Part shown: positions 42,205-52,201 of the stretch, in pieces
How the letters are laid out: each line of letters starts with the position of its first letter
Numbering within the stretch: position 1 is the first letter of the stretch
From: Actinernus sp. WN-2022
Lineage: Eukaryota; Cnidaria; Anthozoa; Actiniaria; Actinernidae
Reading direction: 5' to 3'
Assembly (NCBI GenBank): GCA_030867875.1
Contig: JAOWCC010001501.1
Location: 31,640,792 to 31,704,791 of the forward strand
Length of the DNA: 64,000 nucleotides
Position numbers and translations under genes: made by a program
Notes under the pieces: generated by a model
What the model saw: only the letters and a program-made list of their open reading frames with translations
Databases searched by the model: none
What the model was told of the DNA's origin: nothing

Positions 42205-44074
42205 TTTTTCAGTGTTGTTCAAGTTCCATGAACAGTTGCTTCACCCAGTCACCAAAATGTTTAGGAGGTCTTCGCCTTGTGATAGGAACGAGACCTATCA
42301 GGGCCCCATCTGTATCAGCTAATTCTGCGTCATGCGTCTTGTCTTTATCATTTGCACTTTGAAAACCCTCTAACTTGTCCAGACTGGTAGTCTCTCCATT
42401 CTCTTCCTCAGCAGTGTAGCAACTTTCCTCGGCAACATCCCTGACACTCCGAGTATCTTCTGAATTTCTATCTGAATTTCTAACGGAATCTGAAACAACC
42501 ATAGGGCCGGCTGATGATCCAGCTGCAAACTTCTGACATGACTTTTAGATTCCAAATCGATCCCTCTATCGCTGTGCAACTCACCATGCACACCAAACCT
42601 GCACAGAAATACGGAAACCAGTTTCTTTGCAACAGTAGTGAACTCTTGATTAGGAATTAGATAGCTCTCCGTCCACTTAGAGAAATAGTCTGTCACTACC
42701 ATGATGAATCTATTTTCTCGTGGTGTCCGTGGTAGGGGGCCTAAGATGTCCATTGCCAGTCTCTCCATTGGGGTACCAACCACGTACTTTTGGAAGGGCG
42801 TACGCCCTTTCCTTCCCATGTTTTCTTGGCACCACAATCATGGCAGCAGCATCTCGGCACCACAATCATCACAGCTCCTGACCCACGTGTGGACTTGTGT
42901 GGTCTGCCCAGTGTGTCTTGTTAATATCCCAGCCTATGTCTTGCTGTTGTATGATTATGGTGTAATCAGAGTACTTCTTGCAAGGATTTGGGAAACATGG
43001 ACTGCCATTTTCACTCTCCCACTTGCATTTAAGCACTCCATCAATTACCTTAACTGATTCCACTGTGCATGACCATATAGCTTTGACAGTCTCGTTATGG
43101 CATGACATATCGACCCACTTTGTTCTTGTATCACAGGACTCTTTCAACTGTATCAGAATTTTGAGGTATGGGTCTGCTAGTTGTTGGACATGGAGATTTT
43201 TGTAATACGGATTCCAATTTCTCTGTGTTGCACCAGGGTATTTTGCACTTCGTTATTATCTCACCCGATCCTTCTTCTTCAGTTGCCGAAGGGAGTGTCT
43301 GTACTGCCACATCTTTGTTATCCAAGCCTCTCCACCCCCTACACCATTTATATCGGTTATTCCATGGCTTACGCGACATGGTATCATCATTTTGGTGTTG
43401 CTTGCCTTGGTATACGATTTCCCTATCAAAAGGGCTAGAAAACTCCATTCATCTCGCCAGTTGTCTCTCTGCGTTCTTTGATTTCAGCACGGAGCCTATA
43501 TAGTGGCCATGCAAGTAATGCCTAAACTGCTTGACAAATTCAACAGTTGCCAACAGTTCACGCATAATTGTTCTCTCTGCCTTTGTCAGATCTTGGCTAG
43601 CAATTAAATGCCAGAGATCTCTCCACCCCTCCTCTACCTGTCCTCTAGAGTCCCAATCCCATGATTACTCGCATCTGTGTCTAGTATAAACTGAACATCA
43701 GGCTTTGGGTAGGCCAGAACTGATAAACTGGTTAGAATGTTCTTCAAGGTGTCGAATGCCAGCTGACACTCGGAGTTCAACTGAAAATTGGCACTAGACT
43801 CAAGTCGGGCTCATCTCACCAAATTTGGGAATAAAACGTAATAAAACTATGTAGTAAATTAATATATCGAGTCCTAGAAAACTCTTTATCTCTGTTGTGT
43901 TGTCAGATACATGGCACTCGCAAACCCTCTGAACTTTGCAGGGATCTGTTTCAATGCCATTATCCAAAACGAAGTGACCTAAATATGCCGCCACCTCTTC
44001 TGGAAAAGGGCACACTTCCGTGGCTTGAGCTTCAGCCCTGCACTACCCATGCAAGCGAACAGTTGCCCAAGGCG
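42205..44074 (-). pseudogene. Decayed Ty3/Gypsy element C, distal part (RT end to integrase)
   Basis: On the minus strand from 44074 down: LLKRLGQLF and GSAGLKLKPRKCALF (end of reverse transcriptase), AAYLGHFVLDNGIETDPCKV (about 43960), decayed RNase H, then integrase with ERLAMDILGPLPRTP (about 42760; first Asp) and FIMVVTDYFSKWTE (about 42690), with later parts scrambled. The C-terminal tail is near 42209-42500. Stops and shifts are frequent. The upstream part of the reverse transcriptase continues at 46002-46470 beyond an insertion. Confidence 0.85.
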
Positions 44075-44085
44075 CTTCAATAGCG

Positions 44086-44457
44086 TTGCGCACAGATGAC
44101 GTCACAAAATGTAGACCCCCCGCCAAGACTCAGACAAATTTACCACTTTTCGCGTTAGAACTTACAAGAATTGACCAGCACTTCAGTTCGTCGTCTGACT
44201 ATTCTACCAGAAATGACGGCTTTCCTGCAATATATTTCGAAAGAAAACCTGATGATTGTACTGTCGAACAGCTTAAACGTTGGCTAAAATACAGAGGATT
44301 GAAACAAAGCGACAAACGGCGATCTTATCAAGCGAGTTTCGAATCTGGGGAGTGGGGGTGCAAAGATGGCGTGAAATACAGTGTTTGTATGGGAATCCGA
44401 TGCCAAATAATTTCCGTCAAATCGAATTTCGGAAATATTCACTGTCTGCAAACTTAA
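44086..44457 (+). CDS. Hypothetical protein with SAP-like motif
   Basis: Open frame of 123 codons that begins within the left terminal repeat. Residues around 63-85 read CTVEQLKRWLKYRGLKQSDK, which resembles a SAP DNA-binding motif (helix, extended loop, helix: T...LK.WL...GL..S...). The following region is copied in inverse orientation within the element. Whether this is a complete gene is doubtful. It may be the first exon of an element-encoded protein whose remainder was lost. The function is not known. Confidence 0.35.
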   Translation: MRTDDVTKCRPPAKTQTNLPLFALELTRIDQHFSSSSDYSTRNDGFPAIYFERKPDDCTVEQLKRWLKYRGLKQSDKRRSYQASFESGEWGCKDGVKYSVCMGIRCQIISVKSNFGNIHCLQT

Positions 44458-44776
44458 GATACCAGGTAAGAGATTAACTGCTCAAAATGTGAGGGATGTA
44501 GTTGTACTGGGAAGCGTGCAATCGTGTTTTCAGTTTCCCATATATTTCGACTGTAACAAGGAGTCAATGTCCGCCGGAAAATGTACAGATAAAGGTTGGA
44601 ATTGGAAACTGAAAACACGATTGCACGCTTTCCACCATACCTACATCCCTCAAATTTGAATCAGTTAATCTTTTAACTGGTATCTTAAGTTTGCAGACTG
44701 TGAATATTTCAGAAATTCGATTTTACGAAAATTATTTGGCATCGGATTCCCATACAAACACTGTATTTCGCGCCAT
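44364..44776. repeat. Large imperfect palindrome
   Basis: Arms 44364-44539 and 44603-44776 are inverse copies, with matches including AAATACAGTGTTTGTATGGG, AAACTTAAGATACCAG and GCGTGCAATCGTGTTTTCAG. A spacer of about 63 bp separates them. On a single strand it would fold into a hairpin of about 170 bp. Confidence 0.85.
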
Positions 44777-46001
44777 GTTTCCCCGGCTCCTACAAGCCTA
44801 GAGTGGTCAGTGGAAATTATCTTGGACTGGCCTATTCGTTGCCGTAAACCACGTTTAATATAGTCAAGCTCTAACTGAATCCCAAACTTATCTTTTCCCA
44901 TTGAATATCGTTGTAAGACTTCACCTAAACTTTGAAAAGTCAGGTTTTCCGTAAGAGATTCATCGGCGAATGCGAATATTGACTATATTGTAGCCAGCAA
45001 GTAACTTAATATTTGAAATTCTTTAAAATTAAATTCATCGGAGACCAAAGCTAATGTAATGGGTGGAAAATAGATACCAACTGTGCAAGATTTTGAACAG
45101 ACTAACAAAAGTACGAGCTAATCAGTTATGGTTCGACAAATCTTCACAGACAAATGTGCCCGGAATTATATTTTCTCTATAATATTTCTCTGTACAAATG
45201 ATATTTTTGTTTGCAAATTTATAGCTTTGTAAGAAGAAAAAAATTACCCTAAAATTAAGCAGTCTTGCTTTATATGTTGGTGTGCTCTTTCAAGCTATTA
45301 TATTATGTTTTGCATTTGTCGAGTTTTCAAATTACCTGCAAGATACCCATTCCGTGCGACATTTCGAAAATAAATTTTAAAACTTCATTTGTGTTCGTAA
45401 AATAAATCAAACCATTGTAGATGACGAACATGAGTCAGTTCGCTTCAAAACTTTACTTCAAATCCATAAATTCAAGTAAACTATGGTTGAACTGTAATTC
45501 CTTCTCGCTATGTTTTATACTGGCGGGTAGTGTATAGTTCAGACAAACTCCCCCTTGCATTTCAATGCACTTGTCTCGTTATTATTCTGTGTTTTTGAAG
45601 TCTCCTGTACAAACATTTATCCAACGCTGACATTTCTCACTGAGTTTTGGAACGGAAAAGCACTGAGAAAAGATGAGAAACTCTGCTAGCGGTGTACCAA
45701 TCGATGCTTCCATCTCTGAGAGGATATCTCTTTGAGCGATTTATGAAGGTTTTTATACATCTAGAGTAACTCTTATATATCCCCCAGCAACAGTTCTTGG
45801 TAGTTACCATTACTGATATGACTGGGAATCTTATTTCAGGTATTTCTTCTTTTTTTGATCGAAAAACCTATGAATCATGTCCTAACACGACTCTCAAAGT
45901 CACTGAAATACTGTAAACAGCCGCGTGTGATTGTCTGAGTTTTGCGGGGGGTCTCTTTTCAGACAATCTATTTTTAGTAACTGTGCGCAGCGCTATTCTT
46001 C

Positions 46002-46480
46002 CTCCGTATACGATTACATCATCCAAGTAAATCAAACAACACTCCAACCTCAGCCCCTTGAGGATCAGTTCCATCAGCCTTTCAAAAGCACTTGGGGAAT
46101 TGCATAGTCCAATAGGCATTACTTTGCATTCGTAGAGTCCACCTGTGGTTTAACAAAAACTGCTTTTTCACTTGTAGCAGGGTCCATGGACACCTGTCAA
46201 TAACCTGACGATAGGTCAAGAGTTGAAAACCAGCTTGTCCCAGAGACCGCACTCAAGGAATCATCAATATGAGGGAGAGGGTATGCGTCTTTCACTGTAG
46301 CAGCATTGACCTGCATGTAGTCAACACAAAATCTTTGAGAACCATCCTTTTTAGTGACCAATATCACTGGTGATGACCTTGGGCTATTGGAATCCTTAAT
46401 GAGGTCACACTGTAACATATTCTCTATTTGGTTTCAATTGCTGTATGCTTCCATGGGGAAGTGCGCCAGGATTGCTGTCT
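46002..46480 (-). pseudogene. Decayed Ty3/Gypsy element C, proximal reverse transcriptase
   Basis: Minus-strand blocks: PVILVTKKDGSQRFCVDYMQ (about 46350), YPLPHIDDSLSAVSGTSWFS (about 46270), DLSSGY (about 46200), MPIGLCNSPSAFERLMELIL (about 46110) and the catalytic YLDDVIVYGG (about 46020). The frame then runs into the palindromic element's end. The rest of the domain resumes at 44074. Stops and shifts occur between blocks. Confidence 0.87.
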
Positions 46481-46551
46481 AATACGTTTGGCATCTCCAG
46501 TATCTATGCGGTGCCTCACCTGACTCATTCTACCCAGGTCCTTCTACAAAG

Positions 46552-46783
46552 GTTTAGACATCACTGTTTCTCCTATCATTGCCCCACAGTAGATGTACAT
46601 ACTAGTACTAGTAGTCCTGTGTCATGTATTGTCATGTTTAGACATCTCTGTTTCTCCTATCATGGGCCCACAGTACTAATAGTTCTGTGTCATATATCAT
46701 CAGGTTTAGACATAACTGTTTCTCCTGTCATTGGCCCACAGTATGTATTTGTACTAATATAGTCCTGTGTCATATATTGTCAG
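46552..46783 (+). repeat. Three partial tandem copies of MEAK7 exon 9 with acceptor
   Basis: Copies at 46552-46635, 46636-46703 and 46704-46783 precede the complete exon. Each starts GTTTAGACAT and carries the exon's first 35-45 nt (CTGTTTCTCCTATCAT, CCCACAGTA), then the last 30-40 nt of the intron (CCTGTGTCATATATTGTCAG or variant). The repeated unit is therefore intron end plus exon start. Copies 1 and 3 have AG before GTTTAGA. Copy 2 is preceded by AT. None contains the exon's 3' part and donor. Confidence 0.85.
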
Positions 46784-46882
46784 GTTTAAACATCACTGTT
46801 TCTCCTACCATGGGCCCACAGTACTAATAGCGGCAATCAGCAGTGAACACCTTGTTGCCATGGCAGTAGATACAGCATGGAG
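46784..46882 (+). CDS. MEAK7: MEAK7 exon 9 (TLDc domain)
   Basis: 99 nt, acceptor ATATTGTCAG and donor GTAAATAC. Completes Arg from exon 8, then reads FKHHCFSYHGPTVLIAAISS, EHLVAMAVDTAW and AG of the next Arg. Matches the TLDc core (human CGHITHRGPCVAVLEDHDKHVFGGFASCSW). Chosen over the upstream partial copies because it alone keeps the frame and has a donor. Confidence 0.93.
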
Positions 46883-47820
46883 GTAAATACAGCACAGAAA
46901 ATTGTCACAAGAATACTCAGGGTTCAAGAACCTGGGGACTTGCAATATGTCAAACTGGCACATGATATATTTATACCATAGAGTCCCCCTGTAGATAATT
47001 AACCCCCTGTGTTTAATCCCCTACTTTCGAATTCGTGCCATGCGAAGATAGTCCCTCGGGGTTCTTGGTATTTATTTGGACAGGCGGCCAATAATCCACC
47101 GTACCGAAAAAGATAGCATCTTGTACTTTTACCCACAATCCTTTGCACTCGAAAATCTTTAAATTCGTTATAAATTCGCCGTAGAGAGGTTTTATATCTT
47201 AACAAGCCAGTACAAGTGATGTTGTCAATACACTGTCATTTAAAATAATAGAGGATTTCTACGTGTTATTGACTGGTTTAGGTTCGCAAGGGATTGTGGT
47301 CAAATGGACAGCCGCCATATTTTTCATTACGGTGGATTGACAACAAGTGGCGACATTTTCATAAAAGCTATCTTCACACAAAGACAAATCGTATGAATCT
47401 TGTGATTTCAAGCAAAAGAACAGGTGACTACTTTCATCCTAACAGCTGGCTTCTCTCCAAAAACAGATTTTTCAATAACACTTTTAAAAGCACTCTGTAG
47501 TCGAATTAAGAGACAACAGATTCTTTATAGCAGTGCGGTTCTGCAAACAATTAGTCTGCACTGTTGCATTTGTACTTACATTGAATTGGTAGTTTTGTTT
47601 CAGAAAAAGAAAGTTTTTTTTTTTTAATTCTTTTTTCACTACCATATTTAAAGCACCATCTACACTATCCCAGAGAACCATGTATAAACCCCCACCCACC
47701 CCCCGAAAAAAGCCCATTATGATGGGTAGTACCTCATGCCGATCAGTACTTATATATACACAGACGTCTATATTTAGTTAAGCATGTTGGCATCCCGTTG
47801 CATATAACATATTTTATGAC
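46883..47820. other. MEAK7 intron 9, inverted-repeat traces only
   Basis: About 47080-47340 contains a weak inverted pair (CAATAATCCACCGTA near 47090 and TACGGTGGATTGAC near 47325) and looks like an old short element. No gene is seen. Confidence 0.4.
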
Positions 47821-48125
47821 ATAGCTACGATATAATGCACATTCTGATTGGATGAAAAGCGTGTTTTATGCCCGAGCATGTTTTATTGTTTTGAACTGCT
47901 TTACTTTCTTTGCGCGCTTGAATCTCTATCATAACGCAAGTAAAGCAAGCCCAATAGCCATGTATTAAACTGGAATAAAACAGTACAGTCAGCTTAGAAT
48001 AGTCGAGAAATGACAAAAGCATGCACCTTCCACTTGTGCTTTCAACATTTCTCTCATGTTCTCAAATGCCCGTTGGGTTTTATGACAGTATAATACATGG
48101 CTAAGGCTTCTTTGTTTGTTAAATA
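47820..48125. mobile_element. Foldback-related repeat, copy 1
   Basis: The stretch 48024-48125 (TTGTGCTTTCAACATTTCTC, ATGTTCTCAAATGCCC, TACATGGCTAAGGCTTCTTT) matches the right arm of the hairpin at 62252-62341. Upstream, TTCTGATTGG and CATGTTTTAT parallel 62040-62060. It lies in MEAK7 intron 9. Confidence 0.75.
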
Positions 48126-48173
48126 GTTTATCTGTCTGTGGTATGATTGTTGAACACGTTTACTATCTCATAG

Positions 48174-48369
48174 AGCAGATTTCGTATGAGTGGGACAAAC
48201 TACAGCACTGACTACAGCACGGTTACCGTACGGGTTGCCGTGACATTGAAATGGTTTCCCTATTGTTTTTGTCCTGTTGAGCCAATCAAATCACAGAGTT
48301 GCAGTACAGCACGGTTACAGCACGGTTACGGACATGCCGTAGTTTGTCCCACTCATACGAAATCTGCTC
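48174..48369. mobile_element. GAGCAGATTTCGTA short inverted-repeat element, copy 2
   Basis: Perfect ends GAGCAGATTTCGTATGAGTG and CACTCATACGAAATCTGCTC, flanked by TA on both sides (48172-48173 and 48370-48371). The interior repeats TACAGCACGGTTAC. It lies 18 bp upstream of MEAK7 exon 10, so this intron's branch-point and pyrimidine region lie within or right next to the element. Confidence 0.88.
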
Positions 48370-48387
48370 TAATTATGACCATCACAG

Positions 48388-48461
48388 GGAGTGTTCATCT
48401 TCATGGGGGAGTTCTGACTGCTTCCTGGTCCAGCTACAACCACAGCTCAACATTTTACAAG
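48388..48461 (+). CDS. MEAK7: MEAK7 exon 10 (TLDc domain)
   Basis: 74 nt, acceptor ACCATCACAG and donor GTAAATGA. Completes Arg from exon 9 and reads ECSSSWGSSDCFLVQLQPQL then NILQ plus one base. Matches the TLDc strand motif (human FQGDNRCFLFSICPSMAVY). It ends in phase 1. Joining it straight to 51914 would shift the frame and hit a stop within nine codons, so an exon is missing between them. Confidence 0.9.
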
Positions 48462-48686
48462 GTAAATGAAAATATTCAACTGCACTACCTTAAGTTATTA
48501 ATTGAAGTGCGACCCTCGAAGTTAATTAGAGCATAGTATTGTATAGTAAGTACACTGTAGGTAATACTGATAAGATTTAATGTTTCTTCTTTAGTTGCTG
48601 CAAAGATATTAGCATTTAAAAACTAGATAAATCATGAAAGTTAGGCTAGTCAAGCAACCCTATAAATTGATTAAAATACTGATTAA

Positions 48687-48806
48687 AGCCTGGTTTCCAT
48701 ATGATCGCAGCGATCGCTGGATTATTTTGTTCTGCGTATAAATTAAGCTTCGATTCACACCGAACAAAAGAATCCTGCGATCGTTGCGATCATATGGAAA
48801 CCGGGC
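48687..48806. mobile_element. TTAA-flanked short element (CCTGGTTTCCATATGATCGC)
   Basis: Inverted ends AGCCTGGTTTCCATATGATC and GATCATATGGAAACCGGGC, flanked by TTAA (48683-48686 and 48807-48810). Partial relatives at about 20455 (ATATGGAAACCAGGCTT) and 22465. About 120 bp, no coding. Confidence 0.85.
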
Positions 48807-48811
48807 TTAAG

Positions 48812-49075
48812 CTGGCAAGGACATGGTGTTCTTCAATTAAGTTAAATTAGATTAATATTCTTTCTATTGTTCATACATACTGATTAAGCTGGCAAGGACA
48901 TGGTGTTCTTCGATTAAGTTAAATTAGATTAATGTTCTTTCTATTGTTCATCCATACCGATTAAGCTGGCAATTAGGACATGCTGTTTTTCAATTAAGTT
49001 AAATTATTTAGATTAATGTTCCTTGTATTGTTCATCCATACTGATTAAGCTGGCAAGGACATGGTATTCTTCAAT
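48812..49075. repeat. ~87-bp tandem repeat, about three copies
   Basis: Each unit begins AGCTGGCAAGGACATGGTGT or variant and continues TTCAATTAAGTTAAATTAGA and TCTATTGTTCAT. Three units plus a partial fourth. It lies in MEAK7 intron 10 between the TTAA element and a LINE fragment. Confidence 0.9.
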
Positions 49076-49800
49076 GAACGTTCTCGAGGACTACCCACTG
49101 GCCTAGTGTTGGGACCACTTAGCCGTCCATGTATTACCATAGACACTTGTTTGGCGACGGCTAAACTTCATTATCAAAACAGCGTTGAGGAGCGCAGCAT
49201 AACAAAACTAGAGGTTAGTAGTTAGTCATATACTTCGCGTTCTGTGTAGTGGCGGAGTACCCTCCTCTGATCTCATTAACATTTATTGTGCCCTTATTAG
49301 GTCAATTTCGGAGTATGGCTGCCTGCATGGCATACTGATCTAACAATTACCGATAATATCGAGAGAATTAAAAAAAGGATGTTTAAGATCTTATACCCGG
49401 GTATTTCGTATGCAGCTGCACTACATTCCTCTGGTTATCTCAGTCTACACTGGCGACAGAAGGAACGCCTTGAGTGAAGTATTTAAGAAAATAAATCACC
49501 CGAATTCGCGCCTCTCCCACCTCCTACTCCAGACGAGGAAATGCGCGCGTAATGCCGAATATCTCATTCTTTTCCGCTGTAGAACTGACAGATTCAAACA
49601 TAGTTTTTCCCTGCCCTTACATCACAAAGTCAACATATTTAGTTCCCCTAATTAGCATAGGTCTGACGTAGCATAGCGTAGTTGGTATAGTTTAGCAATC
49701 TTATTTCATATTTGGGACTTGAATTAATTTGTAATTATTAGTAGTATTCACTTTTAATCATACCCCAGTCCCTTTATAATGAATGTAAATATTTTGAGTT
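49076..49800 (+). pseudogene. Decayed LINE reverse transcriptase 3' part
   Basis: Blocks include GLPTGLVLGPL (motif B remnant, about 49090), RRSGVPSSDLINIYCALIRS then EYGCLHG (about 49250-49330), NIERIKKRMFKILYPGISYA (about 49350-49410) and LHWRQKERL (about 49445), with shifts between them. This is the C-terminal reverse-transcriptase region of a CR1/L2-type element with most of motif B to C deleted. Confidence 0.78.
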
Positions 49801-50129
49801 TTGTTATCATATTAATTTTTTGTTAACACTGTAATTCATTTTAATGCGAAGATGTGTAAATAGACCACCTGCGCAGACTATCACAACAGCAATAACAACC
49901 GAGGAATATTTCCCTTTTTTAACACCAGGCCGGGAACGAAAACTCCCTGGGCCAAACAGGGTCGAGTGGTCCAAGCAATAAATATCCTGGGGGTGAATAT
50001 TTTCTGAAACTAAAACACAATGCAGTCTTGCTGAAAGTACAGTTAATCTTGTATTCACAAATTCTTCATTGGGAGGCTATGTTCAAGGAAAATGTGGCGT
50101 TCAATCAAGCATTGAGGGAGGGACCTTAA

Positions 50130-50723
50130 AGTGCCACTACGACGAAAATTTACGATTTCGATTTGCCACTTTTTCAGTGTCTATAGGTCAATCAGTATTA
50201 GAAATATCCGAAATAGTAAAAAATATTCCCAAATGGGCATCTTAAACCACAAATTTTAGGAGAGTTTACCGGTAAAATCCTGTCCGCCATTGCTGGAAGC
50301 CGTGCCCTTTGTTCAGCTTTAAACAAAGGTTTATTCACCGGAAGTGATGTCATACACTTAACACGACAACCTCGTGGCGCGAAATAGCGTGCATAAAAAA
50401 GTAGCCAACCTCGCAAAGATAAATATAACTTTCTTCTTATGTACGTGAAGACGTTTTTAGTAGGAATATGCCTCCAGGCGTTGTGTTCTGCAGGCGAGCG
50501 TTAAGTGTATGACATCATTTCCGGTGAATAAACCTTTGTTTAAAGCTGAACAAAGGGCACGGCTTCCAGTAATGGCGGACGTGTAGATTCAATATTCGGA
50601 GCTAAAAAAATAAGACTTCCTGTCGTTGTATCGAAAAACAATTTGAACTGGTAATAATATATGAACTCTACTTTATGAATATGCAAAAACATTGATATGT
50701 CAAAATTTGATCGTAGGGGCACT
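50130..50723. mobile_element. TTAA-flanked foldback element
   Basis: Ends AGTGCCACTACGACGAAAATT and the inverse AAATTTGATCGTAGGGGCACT, flanked by TTAA (50126-50129 and 50724-50727). A second inverted pair of about 80 bp lies inside (50283-50362 and 50498-50580; GGAAGCCGTGCCCTTTGTTC and its complement). No transposase. TTAA is the piggyBac target. Confidence 0.87.
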
Positions 50724-51028
50724 TTAACTGTTTGCACCTTAATCACACGGCGGCCATATTTAATCCCAGGAGAATAAAAAACCTTTGTTACATAGCCATA
50801 CGTTTTCCAGGCACAACGCACGCTCTCATTGGCTGATTCAGGGTCACGTGGCTGTCATCAAAATCCAATGTATCCCGCGCGAGCGCGGGCAACCGCCACG
50901 TGATCACATCGTGACAGTGTGACGTGTGCGCCACTGGCTAGCGAAAGGCGGGAAATATTTGTTTACCAAAACGTCTAGAACTTCATCAAAAGCTGACCTG
51001 CATTTTTCGTCGAAAGAAAGCATTCAAA

Positions 51029-51853
51029 ATGGAACCAGCTCCAAAGAAACAATTTACATCTTTATCAAGCGCAAGAGAGAAATTGGTAGCTAAAAAAGGA
51101 TGCAAGAAAGACAAAACGATACTAAAATACCTTAGAATACCTTAGCTCCAAGTTCATTAAACGCGATGATGTTGCCTCATATGCTTTGAGAGACTCAAAT
51201 AAACTTAAGATTCCCCTGCCGCGTACCGATTATCGGAAAAACAGCTACAGCTATAGCGGTGCTGTTCTCTGGAACAGTTTACCAGGAAACTTAAGGCAAG
51301 CAGAATCTCTGAGCAAATTTAAGAAGTTACTAAATGAGCACTTTTCTCAGTAAAGTAAGAAACACGGCATTCATGGAAAGCAGGTTTTCTAATTTTTTTA
51401 TTCAACATATAATCGTAGTTTTAAATAGCTAAGTAGATTAGTATATATAGGTTAGTGAAATCGAGATTATCTATCATAATATTATCTTATTATTCTTATT
51501 ACACATATTATTGTAAACAGCCTGATGATTTGTTTATCGTGTATAAATAAAGATCTATCTATCTATCTAAAAATGCCTTAGCGACTCTGGCAGCGTTTTG
51601 TGTTGAAAAGCAGCTTCCCGAAGAGAAGACGACAAACGTCGCCGTATCAGGTAGCAAAACTTATGTCTCTATAACAAATCACTTAATTGTTTCTCCTTCT
51701 CGGGGAACATCGAGAATCTCGGGGAAACAAAACTCACTGATTTCCTTGGGGCCAGTCGTTAAGTGTTTATTGTTTTCCCCCATTCTGAAACTGCTCAGTG
51801 TGAGGCTACACGTGGGAAATCTATTGTTTGTAACCAACATGGCCGCCGTGTGA
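51029..51853 (+). pseudogene. Exon-like reading frame split by a LINE end
   Basis: The ATG at 51029 opens MEPAPKKQFTSLSSAREKLV then AKKGCKKDKTILK. At about 51115-51130 a LINE 3' end intervenes. After it the same kind of frame resumes with NALATLAAFCVEKQLPEEKT and stays open to a stop at 51851. CTAAAATACCTTAG before and CTAAAAATGCCTTAG after the insertion look like an imperfect target duplication. I do not recognise the protein. It has a GC-rich upstream region, so it may be the first exon of an element- or host-encoded gene. Confidence 0.4.
51130..51570 (+). mobile_element. LINE 3' end with (ATCT)n tail
   Basis: Encodes the terminal CR1/L2-type block: SSKFIKRDDVASYALRDSNK, KIPLPRTDYRKNSYSYSGAV and LWNSLPGNLRQAESLSKFKK, ending in a stop at about 51350. 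The UTR ends GTATAAATAAAG plus (ATCT)n at 51548-51569. Clearly different in sequence from the LINE at 3015-6735, so it is a second family. Confidence 0.85.
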
Positions 51854-51913
51854 TGTGCAAACACCATGACAGCCATTTTAAGCAGCTATTTTTTCTTTCT
51901 TTTCTGGATTAAG

Positions 51914-52000
51914 GTTTGGGGTTGTGCAGGAGGAAAAGCTAAAGAACAACAAATAAAACAGCAGCAATGGGAAAGAAATCAGGCTGAGAAGCTAAGGAAG
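51914..52000 (+). CDS. MEAK7: MEAK7 exon 11 (end of TLDc domain)
   Basis: 29 codons in phase 0, acceptor TCTGGATTAAG after a long pyrimidine tract and donor GTTAGTGT. Reads VWGCAGGKAKEQQIKQQQWE then RNQAEKLRK. VWG is the conserved last strand of TLDc (human MEVWAVGDPSEEQL). The Lys/Gln/Glu-rich helix after it is longer than in human. Confidence 0.88.
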
Positions 52001-52201
52001 GTTAGTGTGCTGTTTGTACATTTGATTATCGTGTTAACTAGATACAAGCCTCTAACTATGATGACTCAACTCCAGCCTCGATGTCACCAAAGGCTTGGTT
52101 ACCTTTCAAAATGGCGGTCAAGAACTACGAGTTGACTATAACCAGATCAATGGTAACTAGTGCATGTTGTGACGCTGTTTTGTTCTTCTGTTCCACGTCA
52201 G

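Larger units (their letters stand above)
44079..45997. mobile_element. 1.9-kb palindromic element inserted in Ty3/Gypsy element C
   Basis: Ends with inverted repeats AATAGCGTTGCGCACAG (44079-44095) and CTGTGCGCAGCGCTATT (45981-45997, one mismatch). A second inverted pair follows around GACCCCCCGC and ACTCAGACAA (about 44115-44135 and 45930-45955). CTTC flanks both sides (44075-44078 and 45998-46001), a possible 4-bp duplication. The reverse-transcriptase frame resumes on both sides, although a few codons seem lost. Internally 44364-44776 is a large inverted duplication. It carries one open frame (44086-44457). Confidence 0.8.
50730..51862. mobile_element. Candidate element with TTTGCAC...TCACACGGCGGCCAT ends
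   Basis: TCACACGGCGGCCAT at 50743-50757 is preceded by GTTTGCACCTTAA. The exact inverse, ATGGCCGCCGTGTGA, is at 51839-51853, followed by TGTGCAAAC. The pair suggests an inverted-repeat element of about 1.1 kb. It encloses a GC-rich promoter-like stretch (50810-50960), an ATG-led open stretch (51029) and a LINE end. No target duplication could be assigned. It may instead be host DNA bracketed by chance promoter motifs. Confidence 0.45.

Noticed and set aside
51866..52135. Open frame starting MTAILSSYFFFLFWIK as a small membrane protein
   Set aside because: Its hydrophobic start is the pyrimidine tract of an acceptor. From VWG onwards it is MEAK7 exon 11, which continues in frame into exon 12.
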